From: an uncultured Erythrobacter sp.
GTDB lineage: Bacteria; Pseudomonadota; Alphaproteobacteria; Sphingomonadales; Sphingomonadaceae
Length of the DNA stretch: 64,000 nucleotides
Assembly: GCA_947488755.1 (NCBI GenBank)
Contig: CANLAD010000001.1
Location: 2,675,501-2,739,500, forward strand
Direction: 5' to 3'
Made by a program: the position numbers and the translations under genes. Positions 18,351 through 26,804 of the stretch are shown one piece after another. The notes under the pieces are model-generated. The model made no database searches. It had not been told where the DNA came from and saw only the letters and a program-made list of their open reading frames with translations. The stretch's first letter is position 1, and each line of letters begins with the position of its first letter.

Positions 18351-19901
18351 ATGAGCCTGCATCCAAAAGCGCATGCCGCGAACCGTCCCGATCACCCAGC
18401 CGTGATCATGGCCGGAAGCGGGCAACGCATGACGTATCGAGAAATGGATGAGGCGGCGAACCGCTTCGCGCGCCTGTTGCGGGCACGTGGCCTGAGCGCG
18501 GGTGACGCTTTCGCGGTTCTGCTTGAGAATCGGATCGAGTATTTCACGCTCATCTGGGGATCGCAGCGTGCGGGGACCATGCTGGTCCCGGTGTCCACTC
18601 GCCTGACCGCGCCGGAGATCGTCTACATCCTCCAGGATAGCGAGGCGAAGTTCCTGATTACGTCGGGCGCTTTCGCCGATGTGCTTGCCGAGATTCGCGC
18701 GCTTATGCCGGACTTGCCAGTGTTAATCGCCGGCGCCGAGGGCGAGGAATCGCTGGCCACCGCGCTCGCGGATCAGAGCGCCGAGCCTGTGGATGACGAG
18801 AGCGCCGGGGTCGTGATGCTGTATTCCTCGGGCACGACCGGTCGGCCCAAGGGGATCCGGCCAGCTCCCCCCGAAGACCCCGATCCGCAGGCGATCGTAC
18901 CGCTGATGGGTCTGGCGACGATGGGTGCCGGCATGCCCGCCGACGGTTCGATGGTCTATCTCTCCCCCGCGCCGCTTTATCATGCCGCGCCGATCGGCTG
19001 GTGTTCTGTCGCGCATCGGCTCGGCGCGACGGTCGTCGTGATGGAAAAGTTCGAGCCGGAAACGGCTCTCGCCGCGATCGAAGAGCACAAGGTGACGGAC
19101 AGCCAGTGGGTGCCGACCCATTTCGTGCGATTCCTGAAGCTCGACCCGGAAATTCGCGAGAAATACGACCTGTCGAGCCACCAGCGCGCGCTCCATGCCG
19201 CCGCGCCCTGCCCGGTGCCGATCAAGCGCGAGATGATCGAATGGTGGGGTCCGATCATCAACGAGTATTACGCCGGCAGCGAAAGCATCGGCATGACTCT
19301 CGTAAAGGCCGAGCAATGGCTCACCCATGCTGGCAGTGTCGGCCCGGCAATCTACGGCAAGCTCCATATTTGCGGGCCGGACGGCGAAGAATTGGGCACG
19401 GGCGAAGACGGCTTGATCTATTTCGAGAACGTCTTGCTTCCGACCTATCACAACGATCCGGACAAGACGAAAGAGGCCATGCACCCCAGGGGCTGGATGA
19501 CGCTGGGCGATATCGGTCATGTGGACGAGGATGGATTTCTCTACCTGACCGATCGCAAGAGCCACATGATCATTTCCGGCGGGGTCAATATCTACCCGCA
19601 GGAAATCGAGAACCTGCTGGTAACGCATGACAAGGTTATGGACGCCGCCGTCATCGGCGCGCCCGATCCGGATCTCGGCGAAAAGGTCGTCGCGGTTGTG
19701 CAGCCGATCGACATGGCCGACGCGGGCGAGGCGCTGGAAGCCGAATTGCGCGACTTCCTTGCGCCCAATCTCGCGCGGATCAAGATGCCCAAGCAATTCG
19801 ATTTCCGCCCCGATCTGCCGCGCGAGGCGAACGGCAAGCTCTACAAGCGCGAATTGCGCGACGAGTACGCGCGAGCGGCCGACGCGGAGGTCAGCGCCTG
19901 A
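18351..19901 (+). CDS. AMP-dependent acyl-CoA synthetase/ligase
   Basis: A 516-residue ANL-superfamily enzyme that activates a carboxylic acid to its CoA thioester through an acyl-adenylate. The P-loop-like motif YSSGTTGRPKG is at residues 158-168, followed by YYAGSESIG, GWMTLGDIGHVDEDGFLYL, DRKSHMIISGGVNIYPQEIE and the catalytic lysine in ANGKLYKR (Lys496). ATG 18351 has GGGAGAG about six bases upstream. The stop TGA overlaps the P450 ATG by one base, so ligase and P450 act together. The substrate is unknown; the pairing suggests hydroxylation and CoA activation of a hydrophobic acid such as a terpenoid, steroid side chain or aromatic acid. Confidence 0.92.
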   Translation: MSLHPKAHAANRPDHPAVIMAGSGQRMTYREMDEAANRFARLLRARGLSAGDAFAVLLENRIEYFTLIWGSQRAGTMLVPVSTRLTAPEIVYILQDSEAKFLITSGAFADVLAEIRALMPDLPVLIAGAEGEESLATALADQSAEPVDDESAGVVMLYSSGTTGRPKGIRPAPPEDPDPQAIVPLMGLATMGAGMPADGSMVYLSPAPLYHAAPIGWCSVAHRLGATVVVMEKFEPETALAAIEEHKVTDSQWVPTHFVRFLKLDPEIREKYDLSSHQRALHAAAPCPVPIKREMIEWWGPIINEYYAGSESIGMTLVKAEQWLTHAGSVGPAIYGKLHICGPDGEELGTGEDGLIYFENVLLPTYHNDPDKTKEAMHPRGWMTLGDIGHVDEDGFLYLTDRKSHMIISGGVNIYPQEIENLLVTHDKVMDAAVIGAPDPDLGEKVVAVVQPIDMADAGEALEAELRDFLAPNLARIKMPKQFDFRPDLPREANGKLYKRELRDEYARAADAEVSA

Positions 19902-21196
19902 TGGGCGCGAAGGAGGCGATCCTCCCCGACGATCTCGCCCGAACCGTCATCGACCCGCATGCCTATGCCGAATGGGATGGCCTGCTCGACACCTTCGATC
20001 ACATCCGGGCCAAAATGCCCGTTGCCAAGATCGTCCCATCTGAAAAGGGCCTGTTCGAGCCGTTCTGGCTGGTGACCCGCTATGATGATGTCATGCGTAT
20101 TTCGAAAGACAATGCCACCTTCCTCAACAACCCCAAACCGGTTGTGTTCAGCTTCAACGATGCGATCGAGTTCTCCCGCGCGGCGACTGGCTCCAACATG
20201 CTGGTCGATTCGCTCGTCGTCTTCGATGCGCCGGTTCACCCGAAATATCGCAAGCTGACGCAGGATTGGTTCATGCCGCGCAATCTCGCGCGGATCGAGG
20301 ATGAGGTGCGCGCGCTAGCGATGCGAACGGTCGACCGGATGATCGAGGTGGGGCCGGACATTGATTTCATCAGCGAGGTTGCGGGGCCTTATCCCTTGCG
20401 TGTGGTCATGCAGATTTTGGGCGTACCACCCGAAGACGAGCCGCGCATGAAAATGCTCACGCAGCAGCTCTTCGGTGGGCAGGACGCGGACCTGTCGGGC
20501 ACGGGCGTTAAAAACATGACGCCGGAACAGGTGGTGCAACTCGTCGCCGGGGCTGTCTCGACGTTCGAGGATTACTTCGCGAAGCTGGCCGAGGATCGCC
20601 GGGCCACACCCACGCAGGACGTCGCCAGCGTGATTGCGAACGCGCGGGTCGATGGCGCACCCCTGCCGCCGCGCGATATGGCCGGGTACTACATCATCGT
20701 TGCCACCGCCGGCCACGACACCACGAGCGCTTCGACCGCCGGCGCGATGCAGGCGCTGGCCCGCGATCCCGAGCAATTTGCGCGAGTTCGCGAGGATCGC
20801 TCGCTGCTTCCCGGCATCGTCGAGGAAGCGATCCGCTGGACGAGTCCGGTGCAGCATTTCATGCGCACCGCCGCCGAGGACGTGGAGATCGGGGGGCAGC
20901 AGGTGAGAGCGGGTGACTGGATGATGATCAACTACGTCGCAGCCAATCACGATCCGGCGCAGTTCGACGATCCCCGCCGCTTCGACGCCGCGCGCTCGCC
21001 CAACCGGCACCTTGCTTTCGGAGCGGGCGCGCACCAGTGCCTCGGCCTGCATCTCGCGCGGCTCGAGATGCGGATCCTGTTTGAAACATTGCTCGACCGG
21101 GTGGCCGCGGTCGAACCGGCGGGCGAGGCCAAACGCGCGTCGAGCACCTTTGTCGGCGGGCTGAAAACGCTGCCTTTGCGCGTGACGCCCGCCTGA
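19901..21196 (+). CDS. Cytochrome P450 monooxygenase
   Basis: A 431-residue soluble bacterial P450. Visible motifs are the I-helix oxygen-activation segment ATAGHDTTSAS (residues 268-278), the K-helix ExxR in EEAIRW (Glu309-Arg312) and the heme-binding loop FGAGAHQCLG with Cys380. There is no membrane anchor. It needs a ferredoxin and reductase, and none is encoded next to it. Start and stop overlap as TGATG with the acyl-CoA ligase, indicating translational coupling. I do not assign a CYP family; the substrate is unknown. Confidence 0.93.
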   Translation: MGAKEAILPDDLARTVIDPHAYAEWDGLLDTFDHIRAKMPVAKIVPSEKGLFEPFWLVTRYDDVMRISKDNATFLNNPKPVVFSFNDAIEFSRAATGSNMLVDSLVVFDAPVHPKYRKLTQDWFMPRNLARIEDEVRALAMRTVDRMIEVGPDIDFISEVAGPYPLRVVMQILGVPPEDEPRMKMLTQQLFGGQDADLSGTGVKNMTPEQVVQLVAGAVSTFEDYFAKLAEDRRATPTQDVASVIANARVDGAPLPPRDMAGYYIIVATAGHDTTSASTAGAMQALARDPEQFARVREDRSLLPGIVEEAIRWTSPVQHFMRTAAEDVEIGGQQVRAGDWMMINYVAANHDPAQFDDPRRFDAARSPNRHLAFGAGAHQCLGLHLARLEMRILFETLLDRVAAVEPAGEAKRASSTFVGGLKTLPLRVTPA

Positions 21197-21254
21197 CCGC
21201 CGCGCGGTCCGATCAAGCTCTGAAGCCGAATTTCCTTCCATTTCTGCGCAACTT

Positions 21255-21269
21255 ATGTTAATCTAACAT
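21255..21269. promoter_or_regulatory. Palindrome upstream of the OB-fold/flotillin operon
   Basis: ATGTTA-atc-TAACAT is a perfect 15-base inverted repeat in an AT-rich patch, 83 bases upstream of the GTG start of the OB-fold membrane protein. Position and symmetry fit an operator for a dimeric regulator or an AT-rich promoter element. No regulator is identified. Confidence 0.35.
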
Positions 21270-21351
21270 TCATGCGAATAACCCGCGCGCAGCGCTCCGC
21301 GACGTTTGCGGGGAGCATCGTTGCGCGCCTGAAAGCGAGGTCGACAGGTTC

Positions 21352-21984
21352 GTGACACTTCTCGAAGCGCACAATCTGCCGTTTGCCGTCGCACTTGGCG
21401 CCCTGTTCGCAATCGGCCTGCTGCAGATCGTCGGCATTGGCGATGTGTTCGACGGCGGCGATATCGACCTCGATGCCGATGCAACCGACGGACTGGAAGC
21501 GAGCGGGTTTCTCGATGGTGTGTTGAGCGTGCTGGGCATCGGCCGGGTGCCGTTCCTAATCTGGCTCGCGAGCTTGCTGTTCGTCTTCGCTCTCACCGGC
21601 GTTGCCGGGCAGGCCATCATCGATAGCGTGACGGGATCGCCCCTCTCCGCTGGGCTGGCTGCTCTCATCGCGGGCGGCGCTGCGCTGCCGCTCAACGGCC
21701 TCGCAGTCCGGCCCTTGGAAGCGCTGATCCCGAAGGATGAAACCAGCGCGGTCGGTCTGGAAAGTCTGTTGCGGCGCGATGCCGAGATCCAGACTGGCAC
21801 GGCCCGCGCCGGCTCGCCAGCACGCGCGAAAGTAAAGGATGTTCATGGCCATCCTCATTTTGTCATGGTCGAACCGCATGATGCCAGTGCGGAATTGGGT
21901 GAGGGCGAGACAGTGCTGCTCGTGCGCCGCGAAGGGGAATTGTTCTTCGGCGTGCGCTATGAAAGCCCGCTGTTAACGCCCTGA
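21352..21984 (+). CDS. YqiJ/DUF1449-type membrane protein with OB-fold domain
   Basis: A 210-residue protein with three hydrophobic segments (about residues 9-30, 65-89 and 101-119) followed by a soluble C-terminal beta-rich region (about 140-205, GTARAGSPARAKVKDVHGH to ELFFGVRYE) that fits the OB-fold of the NfeD/YqiJ class. Members of this class sit in operons with flotillin-like SPFH proteins and are thought to be their membrane partners, and here flotillin follows directly. The GTG at 21352 is the only start before the first membrane helix; the ribosome site is weak. An acidic loop (DGGDIDLDADATDG) follows the first helix. Confidence 0.8.
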   Translation: MTLLEAHNLPFAVALGALFAIGLLQIVGIGDVFDGGDIDLDADATDGLEASGFLDGVLSVLGIGRVPFLIWLASLLFVFALTGVAGQAIIDSVTGSPLSAGLAALIAGGAALPLNGLAVRPLEALIPKDETSAVGLESLLRRDAEIQTGTARAGSPARAKVKDVHGHPHFVMVEPHDASAELGEGETVLLVRREGELFFGVRYESPLLTP

Positions 21985-22009
21985 TCGTATGAAATTTTTG
22001 GGAGGGAAT

Positions 22010-23770
22010 ATGGAACTGCTCGATTACGCAATCTTCATCGGCGGCGGTCTGGTACTGCTGCTCATCATCTTCATTATGCTTACGACGCTCTATCGCCGCG
22101 CGTCGAAAGAGACCGCCTTCGTGCGCACCGGCGTCGGCGGCGAGAAGGTCGTGATGAATGGCGGGGCGCTGGTGCTGCCGGTGTTCCACGAGACCATGCC
22201 GGTCAACATGAACACGCTGGTGCTCAGCGTCGTGCGCAAGGATGCAGAAGCGCTGATTACGCTCGACCGGCTGCGGATCGACGTGAAAGCCGAATTCTAC
22301 GTCCGCGTGCGCCCCGATGCAGGCGCGATCGGCATGGCGGCGCAGACGCTGGGCCAACGCACGATGCAGCCCGAAATGCTCAAGGATCTGGTCGAGGGCA
22401 AGTTCGTCGACGCGCTGCGTTCGGTTGCGGCGGGCATGAGCATGAACGAGCTGCATGAACAGCGCGCGGACTTCGTGCAAAAGGTGCAGCAGGTTTCGTC
22501 CAACGATCTGGCGATGAACGGGCTCGAGCTGGAGTCGGTATCGCTGACAGGACTCGACCAGACCAGTATCGAGCACTTCAACGCCAATAACGCCTTCGAC
22601 GCCGAAGGCCTGACCAAGCTGACCGAGCAGATCGAGGCGCGCAAGAAGCTGCGCAACGATATCGAGCAGGACACGCGGGTTCAGATGGAGACGAAGAACC
22701 TCGAAGCGGACACGCGCAGCTTCGAAATCGGGCGTGACAACGAATATGCCCGGCTCCAGCAGGAGCGCGAAGTCGAAGTCCGCCGCGCCGCGCAAACCGC
22801 GGAAATCGCCCGCGAACAGGCCGAACGCAGCCGCGAGGCCGATGCGGCGCGGATCGAAGCGAAAAAGCAGGTCGATGCGCAGCAGATCGAAGCCGACCGG
22901 CTGGTCGAGGAAGCGCGGATCGACCAGCAGCGCGCGCTCGAAATCGCCCGGCAGGAGCAGCAGATCGCGGTCCAGAACAAGTCGCGCGAGGAAAGCCAGG
23001 CCAAGGCCGAAGCAGACGCTGCGCGCGCCAAGGCCGTCGCCGCCGAAGAACAGGTCGCGACCAGCCGCGAAAGCGAAATCGCCGAGCGTATGAAGAAGAT
23101 CGAGCTGATCGAAGCCGCCAAGCAGGCCGAGCGCGAGGCAATCGGCATCAAGGTCGAAGCCGAAGCGGAAAAGGATGCGGCCACCAACCGCGCCGAAGCC
23201 GCGCGCCTCGAAGCCCGAGGCCAGGCCGATGCGGAAGTGCTCAAGGCCGAGGCCGACCGGGTGCGCTTCGAAGTCGAAGCCGCCGGCCAGGAAGCCATCA
23301 ACGAGGCGGCGAACATCCTGTCGATGGATCAGATCAGCCTTCAGACCAAGCTCGCGCTGCTCAAGGTGCTGCCGGACGTAATCCGCGAGAGCGCCAAGCC
23401 GATGGAAGCGATCGATTCGATCAAGATCGTGCAGGTCGATGGGCTAACCGGGAGCGGCAAAGCCGCCAACGATGCCGGCGGCGCGGGCAGCGGGGCCGGA
23501 GGCGGTTCGGGCAATCTCGCCAGCGACGCCGTCTCGGCCGCGCTTGCCTATCGTGCGCAGGCACCGGTACTCGACGGGCTGATGAAGGAGCTTGGGCTCG
23601 ACGGATCGTCACTCGGGACTTTGGTAAAGGCTGCGGCGGATGATCCGAAGTCCGATGCGGCCAAGGCGCTGTCGGGTCTCAGCTTCGACAACGATACCGG
23701 CGCGTTGGCTGGACTGGCCGAAGAGGGCGACGTTCCACGCGATGAGTCGACCGACGAAGCGGCGGAGTAA
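22010..23770 (+). CDS. Flotillin-like SPFH-domain protein (YqiK type)
   Basis: A 586-residue membrane scaffold. It has an N-terminal hydrophobic anchor (residues about 8-27), an SPFH/band-7 domain (about 30-200, including KETAFVRTGVGGEKVVMNGG and ALITLDRLRIDVKAEFYVRV), a long Glu/Ala/Arg-rich coiled coil (about 215-420) and a flotillin C-terminus with NILSMDQISLQTKLALLKVL. A Gly-rich linker (GGAGSGAGGGSGN) precedes a variable acidic tail. GGGAGGGAAT directly before ATG 22010 is a strong ribosome site and fixes the start. It is 25 bases from the OB-fold partner gene. Flotillins organise ordered membrane domains and oligomeric assemblies. Confidence 0.93.
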   Translation: MELLDYAIFIGGGLVLLLIIFIMLTTLYRRASKETAFVRTGVGGEKVVMNGGALVLPVFHETMPVNMNTLVLSVVRKDAEALITLDRLRIDVKAEFYVRVRPDAGAIGMAAQTLGQRTMQPEMLKDLVEGKFVDALRSVAAGMSMNELHEQRADFVQKVQQVSSNDLAMNGLELESVSLTGLDQTSIEHFNANNAFDAEGLTKLTEQIEARKKLRNDIEQDTRVQMETKNLEADTRSFEIGRDNEYARLQQEREVEVRRAAQTAEIAREQAERSREADAARIEAKKQVDAQQIEADRLVEEARIDQQRALEIARQEQQIAVQNKSREESQAKAEADAARAKAVAAEEQVATSRESEIAERMKKIELIEAAKQAEREAIGIKVEAEAEKDAATNRAEAARLEARGQADAEVLKAEADRVRFEVEAAGQEAINEAANILSMDQISLQTKLALLKVLPDVIRESAKPMEAIDSIKIVQVDGLTGSGKAANDAGGAGSGAGGGSGNLASDAVSAALAYRAQAPVLDGLMKELGLDGSSLGTLVKAAADDPKSDAAKALSGLSFDNDTGALAGLAEEGDVPRDESTDEAAE

Positions 23771-23787
23771 GCGCTTCATCACTCTTC

Positions 23788-23821
23788 CTGTTCGTGCTCA
23801 AGCTTAGCTGAACACGAACAG
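23788..23821. terminator. Inverted repeat between convergent flotillin and galU genes
   Basis: CTGTTCGTG (23788-23796) pairs with CACGAACAG (23813-23821), with a further weak inner pairing. It sits midway between two convergent stop codons, where a shared terminator is expected, but no T-run follows on either strand, so termination is only inferred from position. Confidence 0.45.
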
Positions 23822-23850
23822 AAAGGGGGTGCCGCCATGCGAAAACCGTC

Positions 23851-24729
23851 CTATTTCAACAGTCGCTCCGCAATCGCCCGGACGTCGCCGCCCATATCGT
23901 TGCGCTCGAGCGCGAGCGCCAGCGTCGCCTCGACGAAGCCCAGCTTGCTGCCGCAGTCATAGCGATTGCCATCGAAGGTGACGGCGTGAAAGGGCTGGTC
24001 GCCGATCATCTTGGCCATCGCGTCAGTCAGCTGGACTTCGCCGCCCGCACCCTTTTCCTGTGTCTCGAGCACTCGCATTACCTCGGGTTGGAGAATGTAT
24101 CGGCCCGACACGATCTTGTTGGACGGCGCCTCTTCCACCGGCGGTTTCTCGACCAGACCTTTCACTTCGGTCATCGCGCCGGTTTCGCCGCCGGGATCGA
24201 TCACTCCGTAGCTCGACACTTCCTCGCGCGGCACTTCGAGCACGCTGATCAGATTGCCGCCAACCTCGTTATAGGCATCGACCATCTGCTTCATGCAGCC
24301 TGCCCCGCCGTTTTCGCCGATCATCAGTTCGTCAGGCAGGAAAATGGCGAACGGATCGTCCCCCACGATCGCCCGAGCACACCAGATTGCGTGGCCGAGC
24401 CCGAGCGGAACCTGTTGGCGGACCACGATAATATCGCCCGGCGTCGCGCGGGTGGGATCGAGCACGGTAAGATCCTTGCCCCGCTCCTCCATCGTGGACT
24501 CAAGTTCATAAGCAACATCGAAATGGTCGACGATTGCCGTCTTGCCACGGCCGGTGACGAAGATCATTTGCTCGATCCCCGCCTCGCGCGCCTCGTCGAC
24601 CGCATACTGGATCAGCGGGCGATCGACGATCGGGAGCAACTCCTTGGGAATCGCCTTTGTGGCGGGCAGGAAGCGGGTGCCAAGACCGGCGACAGGGAAA
24701 ACGGCTTTTTTTATGGGCTTGTGCGGCAT
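23851..24729 (-). CDS. galU: UTP-glucose-1-phosphate uridylyltransferase
   Basis: A 292-residue nucleotidyltransferase making UDP-glucose from UTP and glucose-1-phosphate for LPS and exopolysaccharide. The nucleotide-binding loop [20 protein letters not shown] starts at about residue 12, with [27 protein letters not shown] and [11 protein letters not shown] typical of GalU. The start [17 protein letters not shown] matches family N-termini; an ATG 21 bases upstream is possible but has no ribosome site, whereas AAGGA lies 12 bases before 24729. It is divergent from murA. Confidence 0.95.
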   Translation of the reverse strand: MPHKPIKKAVFPVAGLGTRFLPATKAIPKELLPIVDRPLIQYAVDEAREAGIEQMIFVTGRGKTAIVDHFDVAYELESTMEERGKDLTVLDPTRATPGDIIVVRQQVPLGLGHAIWCARAIVGDDPFAIFLPDELMIGENGGAGCMKQMVDAYNEVGGNLISVLEVPREEVSSYGVIDPGGETGAMTEVKGLVEKPPVEEAPSNKIVSGRYILQPEVMRVLETQEKGAGGEVQLTDAMAKMIGDQPFHAVTFDGNRYDCGSKLGFVEATLALALERNDMGGDVRAIAERLLK

Positions 24730-24860
24730 GGGATCGGCATGTCCTTGCATTTGCTATGGAAAGCGGAAGCGACACTCTCCTCTCCCGTGCCGCGCCCGAT
24801 ACGCGGCGTCAACAGCCGCTTGAGTTGCGCAGAGCGCATTGTCCGCTAAGGCGTGTCGCC

Positions 24861-26141
24861 ATGGACAAGCTTCTTATTCGTGGCGGCAACAGGCTGTCGG
24901 GCACCTTGCCGATTTCGGGAGCGAAGAACGCGGCGCTGACGCTCATCCCGTGCGCGCTTCTGACCGAAGAGCCGCTTACCCTGCGCAATGTGCCGCGGCT
25001 CGCCGATATTGACGGGTTCCAGCACCTGATGGCGCAATTCGGCGTGTCGGTCAGCATCCGGGGCAAGCGACCTGAGGATTTCGGCCGGGTCGTCACGTTT
25101 GAGGCTTCGCGGCTTACTTCGACCGTCGCGCCCTACGATCTGGTGCGCAAGATGCGCGCCTCGATCCTCGTGCTCGGCTCGCTGCTGGCGCGTGCGGGAG
25201 AGGCGACCGTGTCGATGCCCGGCGGCTGCGCGATCGGCAACCGCCCTATCGACCTGCACCTCCAGGCGCTCGAGGCGTTTGGCGCGAACATCGAATTGGC
25301 GCAGGGCTATGTGAAGGCGACAGCGCCCGATGGCGGGCTGCCGGGCGGTGACTTCGACTTTCCAGTGGTCTCGGTCGGCGCGACCGAAAATGCGTTGATG
25401 GCGGCGGTCCTTGCCAATGGCACCAGCCGATTGACAGGGGCAGCCCGCGAGCCGGAGATCGTCGATCTGTGCAACCTGCTGACAGCGATGGGCGCCGAGA
25501 TCGAGGGGATCGGCACATCCGACCTCACGATCCACGGGGTCAAGCGGCTGAACGGCGCGACCTACAAGGTGATGGCCGACCGGATTGAAGCGGGTTCCTA
25601 TGCTTGCGCGGCGGCGATTACGGGCGGTGAGGTGCGGTTGGAGGGAGCCGATGCGGAAAACATGATCTCCTCACTCGCTGCGCTGCGCAAGATCGGCGTG
25701 CATGTGGAGGAAGACAAGAGCGGCGTGTCGATCGCGGCCAACGGCGCGCTAAAGCCCGTCGATCTCACCACCGCGCCGTTTCCGGGCCTTGCCACCGATA
25801 TGCAGGCGCAGTTGATGGCCCTGTTGTGTAAGGCCGAGGGCACCAGCGTCCTCAAGGAAACCATTTTCGAAAACCGCTTCATGCATGTCCCCGAGCTGAT
25901 CCGCATGGGCGCGGACATCAACGCCGAAGGGCGCACAGCAGTGGTCAAGGGGGTGCAGAACCTCACCGGGGCGGAGGTGATGGCGACCGACCTGCGCGCT
26001 TCGATGAGCCTGGTCATCGCTGCGCTTGCCGCCGAGGGGGAAACGCAGGTGCGGCGCATCTACCATCTCGATCGGGGCTATGAGCGGTTGGAGGAAAAGC
26101 TGCAACTGGTGGGCGCGGATATCGAGCGGGTGGACGACTGA
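24861..26141 (+). CDS. murA: UDP-N-acetylglucosamine 1-carboxyvinyltransferase
   Basis: A 426-residue enzyme that transfers enolpyruvate from PEP to UDP-GlcNAc, the first committed step of peptidoglycan synthesis. ISGAKNAAL (Lys22, Asn23) and the catalytic loop [20 protein letters not shown] with Cys123 are present, so the site expected to be sensitive to fosfomycin is intact. [11 protein letters not shown] and [18 protein letters not shown] are also conserved. ATG 24861 gives the family-typical start [14 protein letters not shown]; the longer open frame upstream is non-conserved. Length matches the family. Confidence 0.97.
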   Translation: MDKLLIRGGNRLSGTLPISGAKNAALTLIPCALLTEEPLTLRNVPRLADIDGFQHLMAQFGVSVSIRGKRPEDFGRVVTFEASRLTSTVAPYDLVRKMRASILVLGSLLARAGEATVSMPGGCAIGNRPIDLHLQALEAFGANIELAQGYVKATAPDGGLPGGDFDFPVVSVGATENALMAAVLANGTSRLTGAAREPEIVDLCNLLTAMGAEIEGIGTSDLTIHGVKRLNGATYKVMADRIEAGSYACAAAITGGEVRLEGADAENMISSLAALRKIGVHVEEDKSGVSIAANGALKPVDLTTAPFPGLATDMQAQLMALLCKAEGTSVLKETIFENRFMHVPELIRMGADINAEGRTAVVKGVQNLTGAEVMATDLRASMSLVIAALAAEGETQVRRIYHLDRGYERLEEKLQLVGADIERVDD

Positions 26142-26205
26142 GCCGGGAACCTAAGCGCTCTGCCGCGCGTCGGTTGGATAAGAACCCAGATGAAAAGGCC
26201 ATCCC

Positions 26206-26430
26206 ATGATTCTCAAGCTCGCAGCGCTCGGCGCACTCGGATATTTCGGCTACAAGGCGTACAAGAAAGACCGGATCGACGATAACGGCGTCGCTTTCGC
26301 CGATGGCGAGCCGAAGGGCGCCTTTCGCAATGCTGGCGCGGATGCCACCAGTACGCGTGACAAGATGACCAAGCAGGACGAGGCGCTCGACGAGACATAT
26401 CCCGCGAGCGACGCGACCGCAAAGTACTAG
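26206..26430 (+). CDS. Small membrane-anchored protein, hypothetical
   Basis: A 74-residue protein with an N-terminal hydrophobic helix (ILKLAALGALGYFGY) followed by a charged, probably disordered tail (RIDDNGVAFADGEPKGAFRN, TKQDEALDETYPASDATAKY). AAAAGG lies 6-8 bases before ATG 26206. The composition resembles small proteins I associate with sphingomonads, but I know no function. Its TAG stop shares the tetranucleotide CTAG with the stop of the convergent ribbon-helix-helix gene. Confidence 0.75.
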   Translation: MILKLAALGALGYFGYKAYKKDRIDDNGVAFADGEPKGAFRNAGADATSTRDKMTKQDEALDETYPASDATAKY

Positions 26431-26684
26431 GGTTCTGTCTCGCGCGGGCGGGCCGCGCCGTGATGCACCAGCCAAACCCGGATCGCTCCGGCGAGGCCCG
26501 GCGGCGTGTCCGCCACGATCCGCTCGGCATCGATCTGCGCCACCAGCGCGTTGACCGGCACGCCTTCGCGCGCCGCAGCACCTTTCAACATGTCCCAGAA
26601 AACCGGCTCAAGACTGATAGAGGTCTTGTGTCCGGCGATCTCGATCGAGCGTTTGACCGGCGGGTGATAGGGCGGCGTAGTCAT
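26427..26684 (-). CDS. Ribbon-helix-helix domain protein
   Basis: An 85-residue protein with a RHH_4-like fold: the strand KRSIEIAGHKTSISLEPVFW followed by two helices (DMLKGAAAREGVPVNALVAQ and onward). Members are small DNA-binding or antitoxin-like proteins in alphaproteobacteria; no toxin gene is adjacent, so a stand-alone regulator is more likely. ATG 26684 (MTTPPYHPPVKRS) was chosen over an in-frame ATG 36 bases upstream because the domain starts directly after it. The stop overlaps the convergent stop in CTAG. Confidence 0.8.
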   Translation of the reverse strand: MTTPPYHPPVKRSIEIAGHKTSISLEPVFWDMLKGAAAREGVPVNALVAQIDAERIVADTPPGLAGAIRVWLVHHGAARPRETEP

Positions 26685-26804
26685 TGCAGGCGGTGATAGC
26701 TCCGCCGCGAACGGCTGCACAGCCTTGCCGGGTATGTGTCGATCATCGCCTTCGCGCCCGCATTAAGTCTGGTCCATCGCCGTCCATCGCAATACAAGAC
26801 GCCC

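Noticed and set aside
18351-21196. Secondary-metabolite gene cluster around the P450
   Set aside because: No PKS, NRPS, terpene synthase or transporter is nearby; the flanking genes are a peptidase and flotillin operon.
26427-26684. Toxin-antitoxin module based on the RHH protein
   Set aside because: No toxin-like gene is adjacent on the same strand; the neighbours are a small membrane protein (convergent) and a Cfa-type enzyme (divergent).
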